A DNA stretch of 38,738 bases, from NCBI GenBank assembly GCA_937874515.1, contig CALNBV010000008.1, positions 1 through 38,738 on the forward strand, written 5' to 3'. This DNA is from an uncultured Paenibacillaceae bacterium. GTDB lineage: Bacteria > Bacillota > Bacilli > Aneurinibacillales > Aneurinibacillaceae. The translations under genes and the position numbers were made by a program. The notes under the pieces were generated by a model, which was not told where the DNA came from, ran no database searches, and was given only the letters and a program-made list of their open reading frames with translations. Shown one piece after another: positions 1-8,647 of the stretch (position 1 is its first letter; the number at the start of each line of letters is the position of its first letter).

Positions 1-422
1 TCCATTATCAAGGTGTACAAGATCAAATTCAAAAACTTGCTTCTTTCCCGGGAAATTTGACTCTTCGTCCCTTTATTTATAATATGCCAGAGGTATTAGC
101 AGGCATTGATTTAATTGTAAACCGGGCAGGGGCTTCTTTTCTTGCGGAGATTACTGCCCTTGGCATTCCTTCCATTTTAATTCCATCCCCTTATGTTACA
201 AATAACCATCAAGAAAAAAATGCGAGATGGGTGGAAAGACAGGGAGCGGGTATGGTTATTCTTGAAACGGAACTAACGGGTAAAGTGTTGTTGCAGACCA
301 TTAACCAAATTTTAAGTAACCCTCAAGTAAATCAAAAAATGGGGGAAGCTGCAAAGAGCCTGGGACAACCGGAAGCAGCAACGTTAATTTATGAACAACT
401 AAAAGCCATCACCCGTTCCTAA
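1..422 (+). CDS. murG: MurG, C-terminal part (undecaprenyl-PP-MurNAc-pentapeptide GlcNAc transferase)
   Basis: The reading frame is open from the window edge (codons from base 3) to the TAA at 420-422, so only about 139 C-terminal residues are present. MurG is the membrane-associated glycosyltransferase that adds GlcNAc from UDP-GlcNAc to lipid I to make lipid II. The C-terminal GT-B donor domain is recognisable: an IYNMPEVLAGIDLIVNRAGA segment, an SFLAEITALGIPSILIP segment and a YVTNNHQEKNA segment, the usual UDP-GlcNAc-binding region. It lies 91 bases before murB, the normal order in Bacilli. The gene is cut by the window, not broken. Confidence 0.95.
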   Translation, partial: HYQGVQDQIQKLASFPGNLTLRPFIYNMPEVLAGIDLIVNRAGASFLAEITALGIPSILIPSPYVTNNHQEKNARWVERQGAGMVILETELTGKVLLQTINQILSNPQVNQKMGEAAKSLGQPEAATLIYEQLKAITRS

Positions 423-513
423 TGTCACACTGTAACCTGACGGGGCATAGACTGAATTAGGCACGTGACCTATCGGATTTCAGTGCAGGCATTCGATTGA
501 AGGAGGTTCTTAC

Positions 514-1419
514 ATGCAGAAATTAATAAATGAATTAGAAGAAGCTCAGATTGGAACAATCCTCGTCGAGGAACCCATGTCCAACCATACAACGTGGAAA
601 ATTGGGGGACCAGCGGATCTTTTCATTGAACCAACTGATAAATATAAACTAGCCCACAGTTTAAAAGTAATAAAGAAATATCAAGTACCCTGGATCGTCA
701 TAGGAAAAGGGTCAAATTTACTAGTTAGAGATCAAGGAATACGGGGTGTAGTCATTAAACTTTCGGAAGGGTTCAGTCATATTTCCTTTCATGATAATGA
801 AGTGACAGTAGGTGCGGGATATTCCTTTATTCGTCTGGCGGTGATGGCTGGGAAAGAGGGCCTGACTGGTTTGGAATTTGCCGGTGGAATCCCTGGTACG
901 GTTGGAGGAGCCATCTATATGAATGCCGGTGCACATGGATCCGATGTCTCACGTATTCTTAAAGATGCTGAAGTGTTACTTGAGAACGGTGATTTGGTAA
1001 AATATAAGCCGGAAGAATTGGAGTTTGCGTATCGAACTTCTCTTTTTCAAACGAGGAAAGCCATTGTAATAGAAGCAACCTTTCAATTAACCCATGGCGA
1101 TCGTAAAGAAATTGCGAAGCAAATGGCAACACATAAGGATCGACGAAGATTAACGCAGCCCCTTACCATGCCATGTGCAGGCAGTGTTTTTCGCAATCCG
1201 CCAGGCGATCATGCTGGACGCTTGATTGAAAGTGCAGGTTTAAAGGGTTTGAAGGTCGGCGGGGCACAAGTCTCCGAAAAACATGCCAATTTCATAGTGA
1301 ATTGTGGTAACGCAACAGCGCAAGATGTCCTTACCTTAATAGAGCAAGTCAAACAAACTATTCAAGAAAGGTTTCATGTGACGTTGGTCCCTGAAGTGTT
1401 AGTGCTGGGTGAGGGTTAA
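514..1419 (+). CDS. murB: UDP-N-acetylenolpyruvoylglucosamine reductase MurB
   Basis: 301 residues, close to the usual length. MurB uses NADPH and FAD in the cytoplasm to reduce UDP-GlcNAc-enolpyruvate to UDP-MurNAc, the second committed step of peptidoglycan precursor synthesis; murA, which makes its substrate, is next. FAD-binding motifs GKGSNLLVRD and AGGIPGTVGGAIYMNAGAHG are present, followed by YRTS (catalytic Arg region), GSVFRNP with Ser224 as the likely proton donor, and PEV near the C-terminus (catalytic Glu). The ATG is preceded by AAGGAGGT at a normal distance. murA starts 14 bases after its stop, so the two are very likely cotranscribed. Confidence 0.97.
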   Translation: MQKLINELEEAQIGTILVEEPMSNHTTWKIGGPADLFIEPTDKYKLAHSLKVIKKYQVPWIVIGKGSNLLVRDQGIRGVVIKLSEGFSHISFHDNEVTVGAGYSFIRLAVMAGKEGLTGLEFAGGIPGTVGGAIYMNAGAHGSDVSRILKDAEVLLENGDLVKYKPEELEFAYRTSLFQTRKAIVIEATFQLTHGDRKEIAKQMATHKDRRRLTQPLTMPCAGSVFRNPPGDHAGRLIESAGLKGLKVGGAQVSEKHANFIVNCGNATAQDVLTLIEQVKQTIQERFHVTLVPEVLVLGEG

Positions 1420-1433
1420 ACGGAGGTGAAACA

Positions 1434-2696
1434 TTGGAGACGTTTGCGATAGAGGGAGGGATCCCTCTCTCGGGAGAGCTACGGGTTCAAGGCGCTAAAA
1501 ATGCGGCTCTCCCCATACTGGCTGCCACTGTACTGGCAGGGGGTTCTTATATCATTCACGATGTACCCCACCTCTTAGATATTAAAGTGATGTTAGAAAT
1601 TTTATCTTCGCTAGGCGCAACAACCTCTCATAACGAAAAAACAGTTCATATTGATACAAGAAACATAGATTCATCCTATGTACCAAGAGATTTAATGGGC
1701 AGAATGAGGTCATCAATCTTTTTGATGGGTCCTTTAATAGGACGGTTTGGAGAAGTTACTCTATCTCGTCCAGGGGGATGTGCAATCGGGGAGCGGCGCA
1801 TTGATTTGCATCTAAAAGGTCTGCAAGCTCTTGGTGTTGAAATTATTGAAGAAGATGGATTGATTTTTTGTAGGGGAAACCATTTAAAAGGATCACAAAT
1901 TTTTTTGGATTATCCCAGTGTTGGAGCTACTGAGAATATTATGATGGCTGCAGTGAAAGCGGAAGGAACAACTATCATACAAAATGCTGCTCGTGAACCA
2001 GAAATCATTGACTTACAGAATTTCCTCAATGTTCTGGGGGCAAAAATACATGGTGCCGGTACAGAAACCATTACCATTGATGGTGTTTCCAACTTAGAAG
2101 CCACAGAATATACCATTATTCCTGACCGAATTGTAGCAGGAACCATGTTGCTAAGCGCCTTAATTACTGGAGGTTCAGTTACTTTAACCAATGTGAATCC
2201 GTCCCATATGATGGCATTAATTGATGCAGTCCAACAATGTGGTGTTGAAATCGAATTTGACCATGATATAATTAAAACAAGTTCTAACAAACCATGGCAA
2301 TGTACCAATCGAATATTAACTTCACCTTATCCCGGATTTCCAACAGATATGCAGGCTCAGATGATGTCCTTTTTATCCCTAGCTGAGGGTTGCAGTATGT
2401 TGCAAGAAACGGTATTTGATGCGAGATTTAAACATGTAAATGCATTGAATCGTTTGGGAGCAGATATCTTAGTAGATTACAATACGGCTTTTATCCGTGG
2501 AGTTCCCCGTTTATATGGAGATGTGGTTGAAGCAACAGATTTACGAGCTGGTGCAGCCCTGGTCCTTGCTGGATTAGCAGCAGAAGGCCAAACGATAGTA
2601 AAAGAAATCTATCATATTGATCGTGGCTATGACAAAATAGATGAACAATTAACCTGTTTAGGCGCGAATATCAAACGAATGGATTTGCCTGAATAA
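1434..2696 (+). CDS. murA: UDP-N-acetylglucosamine 1-carboxyvinyltransferase MurA
   Basis: 420 residues, full length. MurA transfers enolpyruvate from PEP to UDP-GlcNAc, the first committed step of peptidoglycan synthesis and the target of fosfomycin. The EPSP-synthase fold is evident from GAKNAALPILAA near the N-terminus, the active-site loop RPGGCAIGERRIDLH with the catalytic Cys at residue 116 (a fosfomycin-sensitive type), and the FPTDMQAQMMS segment with the conserved Asp. The start is TTG at 1434, chosen because GGAGGTGA lies just upstream. In B. subtilis murAA is elsewhere, so murA inside the division cluster is a lineage trait. A hairpin follows the stop. Confidence 0.97.
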   Translation: METFAIEGGIPLSGELRVQGAKNAALPILAATVLAGGSYIIHDVPHLLDIKVMLEILSSLGATTSHNEKTVHIDTRNIDSSYVPRDLMGRMRSSIFLMGPLIGRFGEVTLSRPGGCAIGERRIDLHLKGLQALGVEIIEEDGLIFCRGNHLKGSQIFLDYPSVGATENIMMAAVKAEGTTIIQNAAREPEIIDLQNFLNVLGAKIHGAGTETITIDGVSNLEATEYTIIPDRIVAGTMLLSALITGGSVTLTNVNPSHMMALIDAVQQCGVEIEFDHDIIKTSSNKPWQCTNRILTSPYPGFPTDMQAQMMSFLSLAEGCSMLQETVFDARFKHVNALNRLGADILVDYNTAFIRGVPRLYGDVVEATDLRAGAALVLAGLAAEGQTIVKEIYHIDRGYDKIDEQLTCLGANIKRMDLPE

Positions 2697-2729
2697 TAGA
2701 ATAAACCGAAGACGGATTGGAATCACTGG

Positions 2730-2757
2730 GCGGCATATTTTTCAGTATGCCGCTTTT
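2730..2757 (+). terminator. Hairpin with short T-run between murA and divIB
   Basis: Perfect 8-bp inverted repeat GCGGCATA/TATGCCGC with an 8-base loop and TTTT after it, 33 bases after the murA stop. It looks like a weak intrinsic terminator. It may lower expression of divIB and later genes relative to the mur genes; I see no clear promoter between it and divIB. Confidence 0.6.
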
Positions 2758-2782
2758 ATAAGTTTAAAGACAGGTGAAGGAT

Positions 2783-3526
2783 ATGGCGAGTACGCAGAAA
2801 GTACCACGTTTGCGTGTGGTTAAAAAGAAAAAAAGAAAAAATCGCAGATTAATTTTTCTCCTATTCTTATTTTTTATGTCATTGCTCCTCATTTTATTCG
2901 TCCGTTCTTCATTTGGGAATATTTCTGTGTTAGTGAAAGGAAATCAATGGGTTTCAAATGAGGAAATTATTAAAAATATGGAGATTAAATCAGGTTCTCT
3001 TTTATTTTTCATTGATAAAGACGAAATAGAACAACACATTCGTTCCTCCTTCCCTCTAATTCAGAATATTGCTATTCAAAAGAAATATCCGGGCACATTG
3101 GAAGTCACCATTACTGAAAAAAATGTGGTAGCTTACTTGCAGAAGGATGGCAAATCTTATCCGGTATTTGAAAATGGAACGATTTTGTTTTCACGTTTTT
3201 TATCAGAACCATTCGGGGACAAGCCCCGTCTAAACTCATGGACAGATTATAAACTTCTTTCAACGTTTATTAAGGAATTGAATCAACTGGAACCAGGGGT
3301 GAAATCCCTGATTTCAGAAATTGTTTTTAAGAAGGATGGAACTCATCCAGATTCCCTTGTTCTCTACATGAAGGAAGGGTATGAAGTTCGAACAACGATA
3401 GCAGGATTTGCAAATAATATGGCCTGGTATCCCTCTTTTGTAAAAAGTTTAAAACAAGAAGGAAATAATAGCGGAATTATTTATCTTGCAGAGGTGAAGT
3501 ACTTTGAACCTTATCAAACCCAGTAA
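2783..3526 (+). CDS. divIB: Cell division protein DivIB/FtsQ
   Basis: 247 residues from ATG 2783, chosen over the in-frame GTG at 2774 because AGGTGAAGG lies directly before 2783. DivIB is a bitopic divisome protein that works with DivIC and FtsL to control septal peptidoglycan synthesis. The sequence shows a short, very basic cytoplasmic tail, one transmembrane segment (about residues 25-46), then an extracellular POTRA domain (VLVKGNQWVSNEEIIKNM, then FPLIQNIAIQKKYPGTLEV) and a FtsQ/DivIB beta domain. The next gene starts inside its 3' end, which suggests translational coupling. Confidence 0.93.
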   Translation: MASTQKVPRLRVVKKKKRKNRRLIFLLFLFFMSLLLILFVRSSFGNISVLVKGNQWVSNEEIIKNMEIKSGSLLFFIDKDEIEQHIRSSFPLIQNIAIQKKYPGTLEVTITEKNVVAYLQKDGKSYPVFENGTILFSRFLSEPFGDKPRLNSWTDYKLLSTFIKELNQLEPGVKSLISEIVFKKDGTHPDSLVLYMKEGYEVRTTIAGFANNMAWYPSFVKSLKQEGNNSGIIYLAEVKYFEPYQTQ

Positions 3527-4256
3527 AGCAGAAATGAAAAGAAAGTTTAAAGTTCGGAAAATTCATGTGTATCTTACCCTTGTCCTCCTCGTGCTAGGCT
3601 TCTTAATCTCTTATTCTGTTCAGTTTACCTTTAATAATTTTGGAGATCTGGCTTCCCTTCGCGATAGTGATTGGGAGAGAATGGTTAGGATGAACGAACA
3701 AGTTCTTAATGAACGGGAAAAAAATGCATTATTGGAAGAACGATTGCAAACCGTGCGTTCTCAGGTTGGTGCTAAAGAGAAAGAATTATCACAGAGTGCT
3801 AATGTTGACAGTGGTGTAATTAATGAACTGGATATGATGCGGATGCAAGCCGGATTAATTCCAGTGACAGGTACGGGTGTAATCGTTACCTTAGATGACA
3901 GCAAAGCTCTTCGCAATAATTTTGAAGGCATTGTCCATGATCGATATATCCGTGATGTGGTTAATGAATTATGTGCCGCAGGGGCTGAAGGGATTTCCAT
4001 TAATGATGAACGTCTTATAAGCAGTTCAACGGTTCGTTGTGTAGGGCCTACAGTGACTGTTAATGATACCAAAATTGCCCCGCCTTTTGTTATAAAGGCC
4101 ATTGGCAATGAGAATACCTTGTCCTCTGCTTTGCAAATGCCAGGAGGCGTAGTAGAAATATTGCGCAAAAAAGACATCAATATTACCGTTAAAAAAGAAC
4201 AAAAAATAGATTTGCCTGGATTTATTAGCAATAAAAACTATACTGTACAGAGATAG
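3504..4256 (+). CDS. ylxW: DUF881 family membrane protein (YlxW-like)
   Basis: 250 residues. One N-terminal transmembrane helix (about residues 22-42) is followed by a coiled-coil-like stretch rich in Glu and Arg (about 55-95), then the DUF881 domain: GTGVIVTLDD, then AGAEGISINDERL, SSSTVRCVGP and PPFVIKAIGN. The molecular role of the family is not settled; its genes sit with division genes in Bacilli. The start is TTG 3504, set by GAGGTGAA at 3491-3498, and it overlaps divIB by 23 bases. A paralogue follows directly. Confidence 0.88.
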   Translation: MNLIKPSKAEMKRKFKVRKIHVYLTLVLLVLGFLISYSVQFTFNNFGDLASLRDSDWERMVRMNEQVLNEREKNALLEERLQTVRSQVGAKEKELSQSANVDSGVINELDMMRMQAGLIPVTGTGVIVTLDDSKALRNNFEGIVHDRYIRDVVNELCAAGAEGISINDERLISSSTVRCVGPTVTVNDTKIAPPFVIKAIGNENTLSSALQMPGGVVEILRKKDINITVKKEQKIDLPGFISNKNYTVQR

Positions 4257-4280
4257 AAGAGAAAAAAGAGGGGATGACAG

Positions 4281-5000
4281 ATGGGAAAAAACAGAAAAGT
4301 CCCATTGATTATTACAGTCATTAATCTAATTATGGGTTTTATGTTGGCCATTCAATACCAATCCATGAAGACAACCTATGCTGTTGGACAGCAGGATTTT
4401 TCCACACTCCGGCAAAACTTGCAAAAAGAAATGGAGCGCCGTGATGGGTTATTAAATGATATTAACAAATATGATAATCTTTTAAATAAATATAATACAT
4501 CTGGTGGGGAAATTCGTAGCCAGCTGGTGGAAGAACAATTACTTGAAGCGAAAAAAGCTGGTGGATTTACGGAAGTGACAGGTTCAGGAATCATAATTAC
4601 AATCGATGATCCCAATAGCATTAAAAACGTAGAAACCCCTGTTTATGATCAGGACTTGCTAGATTTAACAAGCCTCCTGTTTGCTAATGGAGCTCAGGGG
4701 ATTTCTATTAATGATTATCGTCTCATTGCAACCTCTTCTATTCGAAATATAGGTGAAAGCCAAATTCAGGTAGACACCCGTCCCATTATGATGCCTTTTG
4801 TCATTAAGGTGATTGGTAATCCACAAAACCTGGAAACTGCTTTGAAAATCCCCGGAGCAGATGGGGACTCCATGGAAAATTGGTTTCAATTTTTGAATAA
4901 AACATTTGTTATTACGAAAAAGGATCAATTAACCGTTCCAGCTTACAATGGAAATAACCGCATTAAATATATGAAACCAAGTGTTCAAAAAGGAGCGTAA
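4281..5000 (+). CDS. ylxX: DUF881 family membrane protein (YlxX-like)
   Basis: 239 residues, a paralogue of the preceding gene with the same layout: an N-terminal membrane helix (about residues 8-25), a helical region with EMERRDGLLNDINKYDNLLN, and a DUF881 domain with GSGIIITIDDPN, NGAQGISINDYRL, ATSSIRNIG and MPFVIKVIGNP. The shared motifs point to an old tandem duplication, as in other Bacilli. Function is unknown beyond association with the division cluster. It ends 8 bases before the sbp start. Confidence 0.88.
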   Translation: MGKNRKVPLIITVINLIMGFMLAIQYQSMKTTYAVGQQDFSTLRQNLQKEMERRDGLLNDINKYDNLLNKYNTSGGEIRSQLVEEQLLEAKKAGGFTEVTGSGIIITIDDPNSIKNVETPVYDQDLLDLTSLLFANGAQGISINDYRLIATSSIRNIGESQIQVDTRPIMMPFVIKVIGNPQNLETALKIPGADGDSMENWFQFLNKTFVITKKDQLTVPAYNGNNRIKYMKPSVQKGA

Positions 5001-5008
5001 ATTAGTAT

Positions 5009-5377
5009 ATGTGGTTACCCCTTTTAGGTCTTATAATAGGAGTTGTACTAGGTCTTTTCTTTGAGTTTCAGGTTCCCGATGAATACCGAAACTATCTTTC
5101 CATTGCCATTTTAGCAGCTTTGGATACAGTGTTTGGGGGGATTCGAGCCTATTTGCAGAACTTCTTTGATATTAAAGTGTTTATGTCAGGGTTTTTCTTT
5201 AATACCCTCCTTGCTGCTGCCCTTGCTTTCTTAGGTGTGTATATGGGTGTGGACTTATATTTAGCAGCTATTTTTGCTTTTGGTGTACGATTATTTAACA
5301 ATCTGGCTGTAATTCGCCGAATCCTTATTGGAAAATGGTTTGGCGAAAAAGAACAAACCGATCAATGGGATGAGTAA
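5009..5377 (+). CDS. sbp: Small basic protein, DUF1290 family (Sbp)
   Basis: 122 residues, almost entirely hydrophobic with about four membrane segments. It matches the DUF1290/Sbp family by its YLSIAILAALDTVFGGIRAY motif and by its position directly before ftsA. No biochemical role is established. The ATG follows AAAAGGAGCG, which lies inside the end of the preceding gene. A 105-base gap with a likely promoter separates it from ftsA. Confidence 0.9.
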   Translation: MWLPLLGLIIGVVLGLFFEFQVPDEYRNYLSIAILAALDTVFGGIRAYLQNFFDIKVFMSGFFFNTLLAAALAFLGVYMGVDLYLAAIFAFGVRLFNNLAVIRRILIGKWFGEKEQTDQWDE

Positions 5378-5416
5378 TTTTTTTATGGTTTAAAGAAAAA
5401 TTTCTAATCTGCAAAA

Positions 5417-5445
5417 AAAGGGAATCCTATGATTGTGTGGAAATA
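5417..5445 (+). promoter_or_regulatory. Sigma-H-like promoter upstream of ftsA-ftsZ
   Basis: AAAGGGAAT (5417-5425), 11 bases, GTGGAAATA (5437-5445). Against the sigma-H consensus RNAGGAWWW N11-12 RNNGAATWW each half has one mismatch. In B. subtilis ftsAZ has a known sigma-H promoter that raises FtsZ for asymmetric division, so the position fits. It is a pattern match only. Confidence 0.5.
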
Positions 5446-5482
5446 AATACAGGAGATTCTAAGCTAAAGGAGGTGCCATACG

Positions 5483-6745
5483 TTGAGCAACAGTGATTAT
5501 ATAATCAGCTTAGATATCGGTACATCCAAAGTGAAAGTCATTATTGGTGAAATCCATGGAGGCTCTATTAATATAGTAGGTGTGGGCCAGTCGGATTCAC
5601 ATGGCATTAAGAAAGGTTCCATTGTTGATATAGATGAAACTGTTCAATCAATTCGTGAGGCAGTAGAACGAGCAGAGGGAATGGTAGATATATCCATAGA
5701 GAATGTGATTGTAGGCATATCCGGTAACCATATTCAACTCCAGGCCAGTCGAGGCGTAGTAGCTGTTTCTAGCGAGAACAAAGAAATCGGTGACGAAGAC
5801 ATTGCACGGGTAATGAAAGCTGCCCAGGTCATTGCAGTTCCACCTGAAAGAGAAATGATTGATGTCGTCCCTATGCAATATATTGTGGATGGACTTGATG
5901 AAATTAATGATGCTCGTGGAATGGTTGGCGTACGTCTTGAAATGGAAGGAATGATTGTAACCGGATCGAAGACTGTTATACATAATTTGATCCGATGTGT
6001 AGAGCGGGCTGGACTCCAGATTGTAGGCATGTACTTATTGCCACTGGCTACTGGTGAAATCGCTCTTACCCGTGATGAGAAAAATTTGGGAGTTGTTCTT
6101 GTTGATATGGGAGCAGGGTCTACGACTTTGTCTGTTTTTGAAATGGGTGTTCTAACATCCTTTTCAGTTCTTCCCATTGGGGGAGAGTACATTATCAATG
6201 ATATCGCCATTGGATTGCGAACAACGAAAGAATCAGCCAGGCAAATCTTATTGAAATATGGTTGTGCTTTAATGGAAGAAGCCAATAAGGATGTCCGATT
6301 TAGGGTAAAACGTATTGGAAGCGATGTGGAACGGGATTATAATCAGGTTGAGCTATCTACGATTATTGAATCGCGAGTCGCTGAACTATTTAACTTTGTT
6401 GAAGATGAATTGATTCGTTTGGGTTATGATACCCACATCCCAAATGGATTCGTATTAACAGGAGGCGTAGCCAATATTCCTGGTGTCCTGGAATTGGCCC
6501 GGGAAGAATGGTTGGCACCTGTGAGAATAGCAATACCCGATTACATTGGCGTTCGAGATCCTTCTTATACTCCTGGAGTTGGATTAATTAAGTATGCTTC
6601 TAAGTTCTTACGTGAGCTTCCAAGACAGCAGGAACCGAAACCTGTTCCAGCGAAAACCAATCGAAAACCTGTTTCTCACCAGGAGCACAAGGAACAAGGT
6701 GGCATGATCGAAAAGGTGAAGAATTGGTTTAGCGAGTTTATTTAA
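5483..6745 (+). CDS. ftsA: Cell division protein FtsA
   Basis: 420 residues. FtsA is the actin-like ATPase that ties FtsZ polymers to the membrane and recruits later divisome proteins. Seen here: the phosphate-1 motif SLDIGTSKVKVIIG at the N-terminus, the SHS2/1C domain that follows, VVLVDMGAGSTTLSVF (phosphate 2), VLTGGVANIPG (adenosine motif), and a C-terminal amphipathic helix MIEKVKNWFSEFI after a polar linker, the usual membrane-targeting sequence. The start is TTG 5483 with a strong AAAGGAGGT. ftsZ follows after 33 bases. Confidence 0.97.
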   Translation: MSNSDYIISLDIGTSKVKVIIGEIHGGSINIVGVGQSDSHGIKKGSIVDIDETVQSIREAVERAEGMVDISIENVIVGISGNHIQLQASRGVVAVSSENKEIGDEDIARVMKAAQVIAVPPEREMIDVVPMQYIVDGLDEINDARGMVGVRLEMEGMIVTGSKTVIHNLIRCVERAGLQIVGMYLLPLATGEIALTRDEKNLGVVLVDMGAGSTTLSVFEMGVLTSFSVLPIGGEYIINDIAIGLRTTKESARQILLKYGCALMEEANKDVRFRVKRIGSDVERDYNQVELSTIIESRVAELFNFVEDELIRLGYDTHIPNGFVLTGGVANIPGVLELAREEWLAPVRIAIPDYIGVRDPSYTPGVGLIKYASKFLRELPRQQEPKPVPAKTNRKPVSHQEHKEQGGMIEKVKNWFSEFI

Positions 6746-6778
6746 GGCTGTCATGTTAAATGAGGGGGACTTATATAT

Positions 6779-7930
6779 ATGTTGGAATTCGACTTAGAAT
6801 ACGATACATTGGCACAGATTAAAGTTATTGGTGTAGGTGGCGGCGGAAGCAACGCTGTGAACCGCATGATTGACAGCGGCATTCAAGGTGTCGAATTTAT
6901 CGCTGTGAATACAGATTATCAAGCCCTTAATCTCTCTAAAGCTCAGCATAAGCTGCAAATTGGAGGGAAGTTAACCCGGGGTTTAGGTGCTGGGGCCAAT
7001 CCAGAAGTAGGGAAAAAGGCAGCAGAAGAAAGCCGGGAACAAATTGAAAATGCCCTTCGTGGCGCTGACATGGTTTTTGTCACTGCCGGTATGGGAGGTG
7101 GGACGGGTACTGGTGCCGCTCCCGTTATTGCTGAAATTGCCAAAGAAATTGGCGCTTTAACCGTTGGGGTAGTCACCCGCCCCTTTACCTTTGAAGGCCG
7201 CAAACGCTCTCAGCAGGCATACAATGGAATTAATGCTCTAAAAGAAAAAGTAGATACCCTCATTGTCATTCCTAATGATCGCCTTCTTGAAATTGTGGAT
7301 AAAAATACCCCAATGCTTGAAGCTTTCCGGGAAGCGGATAATGTATTGCGTCAGGGGGTTCAAGGGATCTCTGACCTTATTGCTGTTCCTGGTTTAATCA
7401 ACCTGGACTTTGCCGATGTGAAAACCATTATGACAGAACGGGGTTCTGCATTAATGGGTATCGGGATTGCCACAGGGGAAAACCGGGCAACAGAAGCTGC
7501 GAAGAAAGCCATTTGCAGCCCCTTATTGGAAACGTCAATCGATGGCGCACGTGGTGTTCTCATGAATATTACTGGCGGAAGCAATCTTAGTCTTTATGAA
7601 GTGAACGAAGCGGCTGATATTGTAGCTTCTGCATCTGATGAAGAAGTGAATATGATTTTCGGTGCTGTGATTAATGATAATCTTAAGGATGAAATTGTTG
7701 TTACGGTCATTGCAACGGGTTTTGAACAAAGCCAACAAGAGCTACCTAACCCACGCAGCAGTAATCCGATTCAACAACAACAAGCAGCCATGAAGCAAGC
7801 TCGCCAACAAGCAGCTGCAACTCAACAACAACCCATTCAGGAAGAAAGAGATCCTCGCTCCGTTCCTTTTACAGGAGATAGTTTGGATATTCCTACTTTC
7901 CTGAGAAATCGTCGCCGTAAAGATAAATAA
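6779..7930 (+). CDS. ftsZ: Cell division protein FtsZ
   Basis: 383 residues. FtsZ is the tubulin-like GTPase that forms the Z ring. The GTP-binding tubulin signature GGGTGTG is at residues 106-112 and the catalytic T7 loop NLDFADVKT at 208-216. After the GTPase core there is a Gln-rich variable linker (about residues 322-358) and the conserved C-terminal peptide LDIPTFLRNR with a basic tail, which binds FtsA and SepF (the latter encoded at 13247). A terminator follows the stop, closing the ftsAZ transcript. Confidence 0.99.
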   Translation: MLEFDLEYDTLAQIKVIGVGGGGSNAVNRMIDSGIQGVEFIAVNTDYQALNLSKAQHKLQIGGKLTRGLGAGANPEVGKKAAEESREQIENALRGADMVFVTAGMGGGTGTGAAPVIAEIAKEIGALTVGVVTRPFTFEGRKRSQQAYNGINALKEKVDTLIVIPNDRLLEIVDKNTPMLEAFREADNVLRQGVQGISDLIAVPGLINLDFADVKTIMTERGSALMGIGIATGENRATEAAKKAICSPLLETSIDGARGVLMNITGGSNLSLYEVNEAADIVASASDEEVNMIFGAVINDNLKDEIVVTVIATGFEQSQQELPNPRSSNPIQQQQAAMKQARQQAAATQQQPIQEERDPRSVPFTGDSLDIPTFLRNRRRKDK

Positions 7931-7950
7931 TAACACTGTGTAAATATAGA

Positions 7951-7978
7951 AGGCCCTGGGCTATGCCCGGGGCCTTTT
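7951..7978 (+). terminator. Intrinsic terminator after ftsZ
   Basis: 11-bp GC-rich stem (AGGCCCTGGGC/GCCCGGGGCCT, one G-U pair), 3-base loop, then TTTT. It sits 20 bases after the ftsZ stop and separates division from sporulation genes. Confidence 0.88.
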
Positions 7979-8104
7979 ACTATACATGAACAAAAGGTAA
8001 AAATTTCATTCACACAGTTTTCATTACTGAAAATTTCCAATCTATTATATTATCTAAGTAACACTATTTGTTAAATCTATTACTTGCACCATTGGGGGAT
8101 TATT

Positions 8105-8527
8105 ATGACTCAATATACAGTAGAAGAGATGATGAAAGCGTTTGCTAAAGATGCTGTTGAATTCGGACAAGAATATGATAAGAATTTGGATTATTCAGAG
8201 GATAGCGTTAAAGAAATTGACAATATTCTAGAAATGGTACATCGCTCTCTCCCTATAGATTTCAAAACAAAAATAGTGAATCCAGGGCCTTCAGAACAAA
8301 AATTAGCAACAATCTCTAAAATATATGGTGCATATATTGGGGAAGTAATACAGAAGCATTATGGCGGTAAGTGGTCCATCGAAATGAATACAATTATTTT
8401 CACTATGGGGGAAACAAAACTATTTCTCCCAGCGAAAGTATACCAACGAATTAAAAATGGATCAGAAGAAAATGTGTGGTACTATTATCAATTATTAAAG
8501 CAGGATTTTGAAGAAAGCGGTGTCTAA
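8105..8527 (+). CDS. DUF3806-like small cytoplasmic protein
   Basis: 140 residues, acidic, with no signal or membrane segment. The start is ATG 8105 after TTGGGGGAT; an in-frame TTG at 8084 lacks a ribosome site. The middle (SKIYGAYIGEVIQKHYGGKW followed by a short beta-rich part and a YYYQLLKQDF tail) resembles DUF3806-type proteins, whose function is unknown. It lies between the ftsZ terminator and spoIIGA, a spot that varies between Bacilli, so it may be a later insertion with its own promoter. The DUF3806 assignment is from memory of the pattern and is not certain. Confidence 0.75.
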   Translation: MTQYTVEEMMKAFAKDAVEFGQEYDKNLDYSEDSVKEIDNILEMVHRSLPIDFKTKIVNPGPSEQKLATISKIYGAYIGEVIQKHYGGKWSIEMNTIIFTMGETKLFLPAKVYQRIKNGSEENVWYYYQLLKQDFEESGV

Positions 8528-8578
8528 CATTGTCTTAAAAAGATAAGCATAATTTGTCTGAATTTTTCATACGATTTA

Positions 8579-8609
8579 AGGACAATATTACCCTTTTCTA
8601 TGTGATAAT
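8579..8609 (+). promoter_or_regulatory. Possible Spo0A-dependent promoter of spoIIGA-sigE
   Basis: An extended -10 (TG at 8601-8602, GATAAT 8604-8609) lies 19 bases after AGGACA (8579-8584). TTTGTC at 8553-8558 and TTGTC at 8530-8534 are partial 0A boxes. The B. subtilis spoIIG promoter has unusually long spacing and upstream 0A boxes, so the layout is suggestive, but the box matches are imperfect. Confidence 0.35.
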
Positions 8610-8647
8610 AAATTAAAAGCAGATAGTTAAGGAGGGAGATCAATGCG

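Noticed and set aside
1910..2308. Minus-strand open frame inside murA
   Set aside because: It lies wholly within a strongly conserved gene, has no ribosome site and no recognisable protein pattern. The same holds for the other long antisense frames in ftsA, ftsZ, carB and pyrD.
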